Shown piece by piece: positions 30,714-31,067 of a DNA stretch of 31,067 nt. The number at the start of each line of letters is the position of its first letter. Position 1 is the first letter of the stretch. Origin of the DNA: Ornithomonoglobus_A sp034090805 (lineage in GTDB: Bacteria > Bacillota > Clostridia > UBA1381). The translations under genes were made by a program, and so were the position numbers. The notes under the pieces were generated by a model, which worked only from the letters and a program-made list of their open reading frames with translations, had not been told where the DNA came from and did not search any database. Location of the stretch: positions 1 to 31,067 of the forward strand of contig JAXDRV010000082.1 in the NCBI GenBank assembly GCA_034090805.1. Reading direction: 5' to 3'.

Positions 30714-30892
30714 AATATAATCGGTCAATTAAAATCATATACAACAAATAAATTTGGCGATACGCTTTGGCAGCGTTCCTTTCACGACCATATAATCCGA
30801 AATGAAAGGGAATATGTAAAAATATGGGAATATATTGATACAAATGTAATAAAATGGGACAAGGATTGTTTTTATAACGGATAAGATTAAGA

Positions 30893-30917
30893 AAAAAGGG
30901 CATAATGCCCTTTTTAT
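30893..30917 (+). terminator. Terminator after the RAYT pseudogene
   Basis: AAAAAGGGCA (30893-30902) pairs with TGCCCTTTTT (30906-30915), with a T-rich tail. Being symmetric it could act on both strands. Confidence 0.85.
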
Positions 30918-30931
30918 TATATAATAACTGC

Positions 30932-30987
30932 TGAACAATTATGAAACGCAGCCGCATAGCGGCTTAAAAGCGTTTCATAATTGTTCA
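30932..30987. repeat. Long palindrome A
   Basis: The outer arms TGAACAATTATGAAACGC (30932-30949) and GCGTTTCATAATTGTTCA (30970-30987) are exact 18-bp inverted copies. The interior holds a second hairpin, AGCCGC (30950-30955) with GCGGCT (30959-30964). Confidence 0.85.
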
Positions 30988-31028
30988 GGTGTAAGGTTTT
31001 TTCATAAATATGAAAAAATCCTTGCACC
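30988..31028. repeat. Long palindrome B
   Basis: The arm at 30988-31006 (starting GGTGTAAGG) pairs with 31009-31028 (ending CCTTGCACC), with one G-T pair and one bulged base. It abuts palindrome A with no gap. Confidence 0.8.
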
Positions 31029-31065
31029 CCAAATAAATATTTTGCTCTCAAAATATTTGTTTGGG
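31028..31065. repeat. Long palindrome C
   Basis: CCCAAATAAATATTTTG (31028-31044) pairs with CAAAATATTTGTTTGGG (31049-31065) with one G-T pair and a 4-nt loop. It directly follows palindrome B and nearly reaches the window end. Confidence 0.8.
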
Positions 31066-31067
31066 CA

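Larger units (their letters stand above)
30405..30884 (+). pseudogene. REP-associated tyrosine transposase (Y1_Tnp/RAYT), start lost
   Basis: One frame reads LKGYDYSVPGAYFITICVKG at its start, then KIDKYVIMPNHLHLIVVL with the HLH (HUH-type) metal site near 30654-30662, and GQLKSYTTN with the probable catalytic tyrosine near 30738. LWQRSFHDHIIRNEREY follows and the frame ends at the TAA at 30882. This matches RAYT-type transposases related to IS200/IS605. About ten usual N-terminal residues (a basic K-R segment before the GYDYS motif) are missing, and no ATG, GTG or TTG occurs in frame near 30405; the first ATG is at 30645. Thus the catalytic core looks intact but untranslatable, with the break exactly at the end of the upstream gene. 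Confidence 0.8.

Noticed and set aside
30645..30884. A complete 79-residue gene starting at the ATG at 30645
   Set aside because: The ATG is an internal methionine of the MPNHLHL motif of the RAYT frame, whose coding similarity clearly continues upstream to 30405.
1..31067. CRISPR arrays, tRNA or rRNA genes
   Set aside because: No regularly spaced repeats, no cloverleaf with a TTCGAATCC-like arm and no rRNA-like sequence were recognised on reading.

Overview
The window looks like a chromosomal segment of an anaerobic, spore-forming Clostridia-class Firmicute, probably a gut Oscillospirales/Eubacteriales-type bacterium. The basis is a complete Rnf complex in the clostridial order C-D-G-E-A-B, a clear Spo0A, strong GGAGG-type ribosome binding sites and sigma-A promoters, and a GH88 glycan enzyme. 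The species is not determined. No rRNA, tRNA or CRISPR array was seen.

Layout. 1-0.5 kb: the tail end of a large serine recombinase, probably the edge of a mobile element, then a terminator. 0.5-1.8 kb: a GH88 unsaturated glucuronyl hydrolase on the minus strand with a near-consensus promoter and two palindromes. 1.9-6.9 kb: the rnfCDGEAB operon with its own promoter and terminator. 6.9-7.9 kb: a structured leader element followed by a YetF/DUF421 membrane protein. 7.9-21.45 kb: one long minus-strand operon encoding a whole siphovirus-like particle (zinc-ribbon protein, small and large terminase, portal, scaffold, capsid, connectors, tail tube, G/GT chaperone with a -1 frameshift site, tape measure, Dit, Tal, a fibre-like protein, holin, endolysin). 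21.7-22.3 kb: a divergently transcribed S24/LexA-type repressor. 22.4-28 kb: a SWIM/SNF2 helicase, a polytopic membrane (GT-C-like) protein and an MscS channel in one operon. 28-29.4 kb: Spo0A and a CmpB-type membrane protein on the minus strand. 29.4-31.07 kb: a second copy of the leader element in front of a secreted protein, a REP-associated (Y1/RAYT) transposase that has lost its start, and three long palindromes.

Most notable points. (1) Two copies, 22.5 kb apart, of an approximately 240-255 nt structured leader (6919-7156 and 29494-29748) lie just upstream of the ribosome binding sites of two unrelated envelope or secreted genes. Both keep a closing stem, a 21-nt-per-arm hairpin, a loop-loop complementarity and an alternative partner for the hairpin's 5' strand. 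(2) The virion cassette is compact (13.5 kb) and carries no visible integrase, replication or antirepressor genes. It is driven by a perfect-consensus promoter facing an autocleavable-type repressor, which resembles a gene-transfer-agent or PBSX-like locus as much as an ordinary prophage. (3) A 14-bp motif (ATTTTAGTGTCCCC) recurs about ten times inside that cassette, mostly within coding sequence, where it reads as GDTKI in one orientation and as FSVP in the other. (4) The RAYT relict carries two opposed copies of a GC-rich REP-like element, both in frame.

All functional calls come from reading the sequence and from recalled family features. No database search was run.
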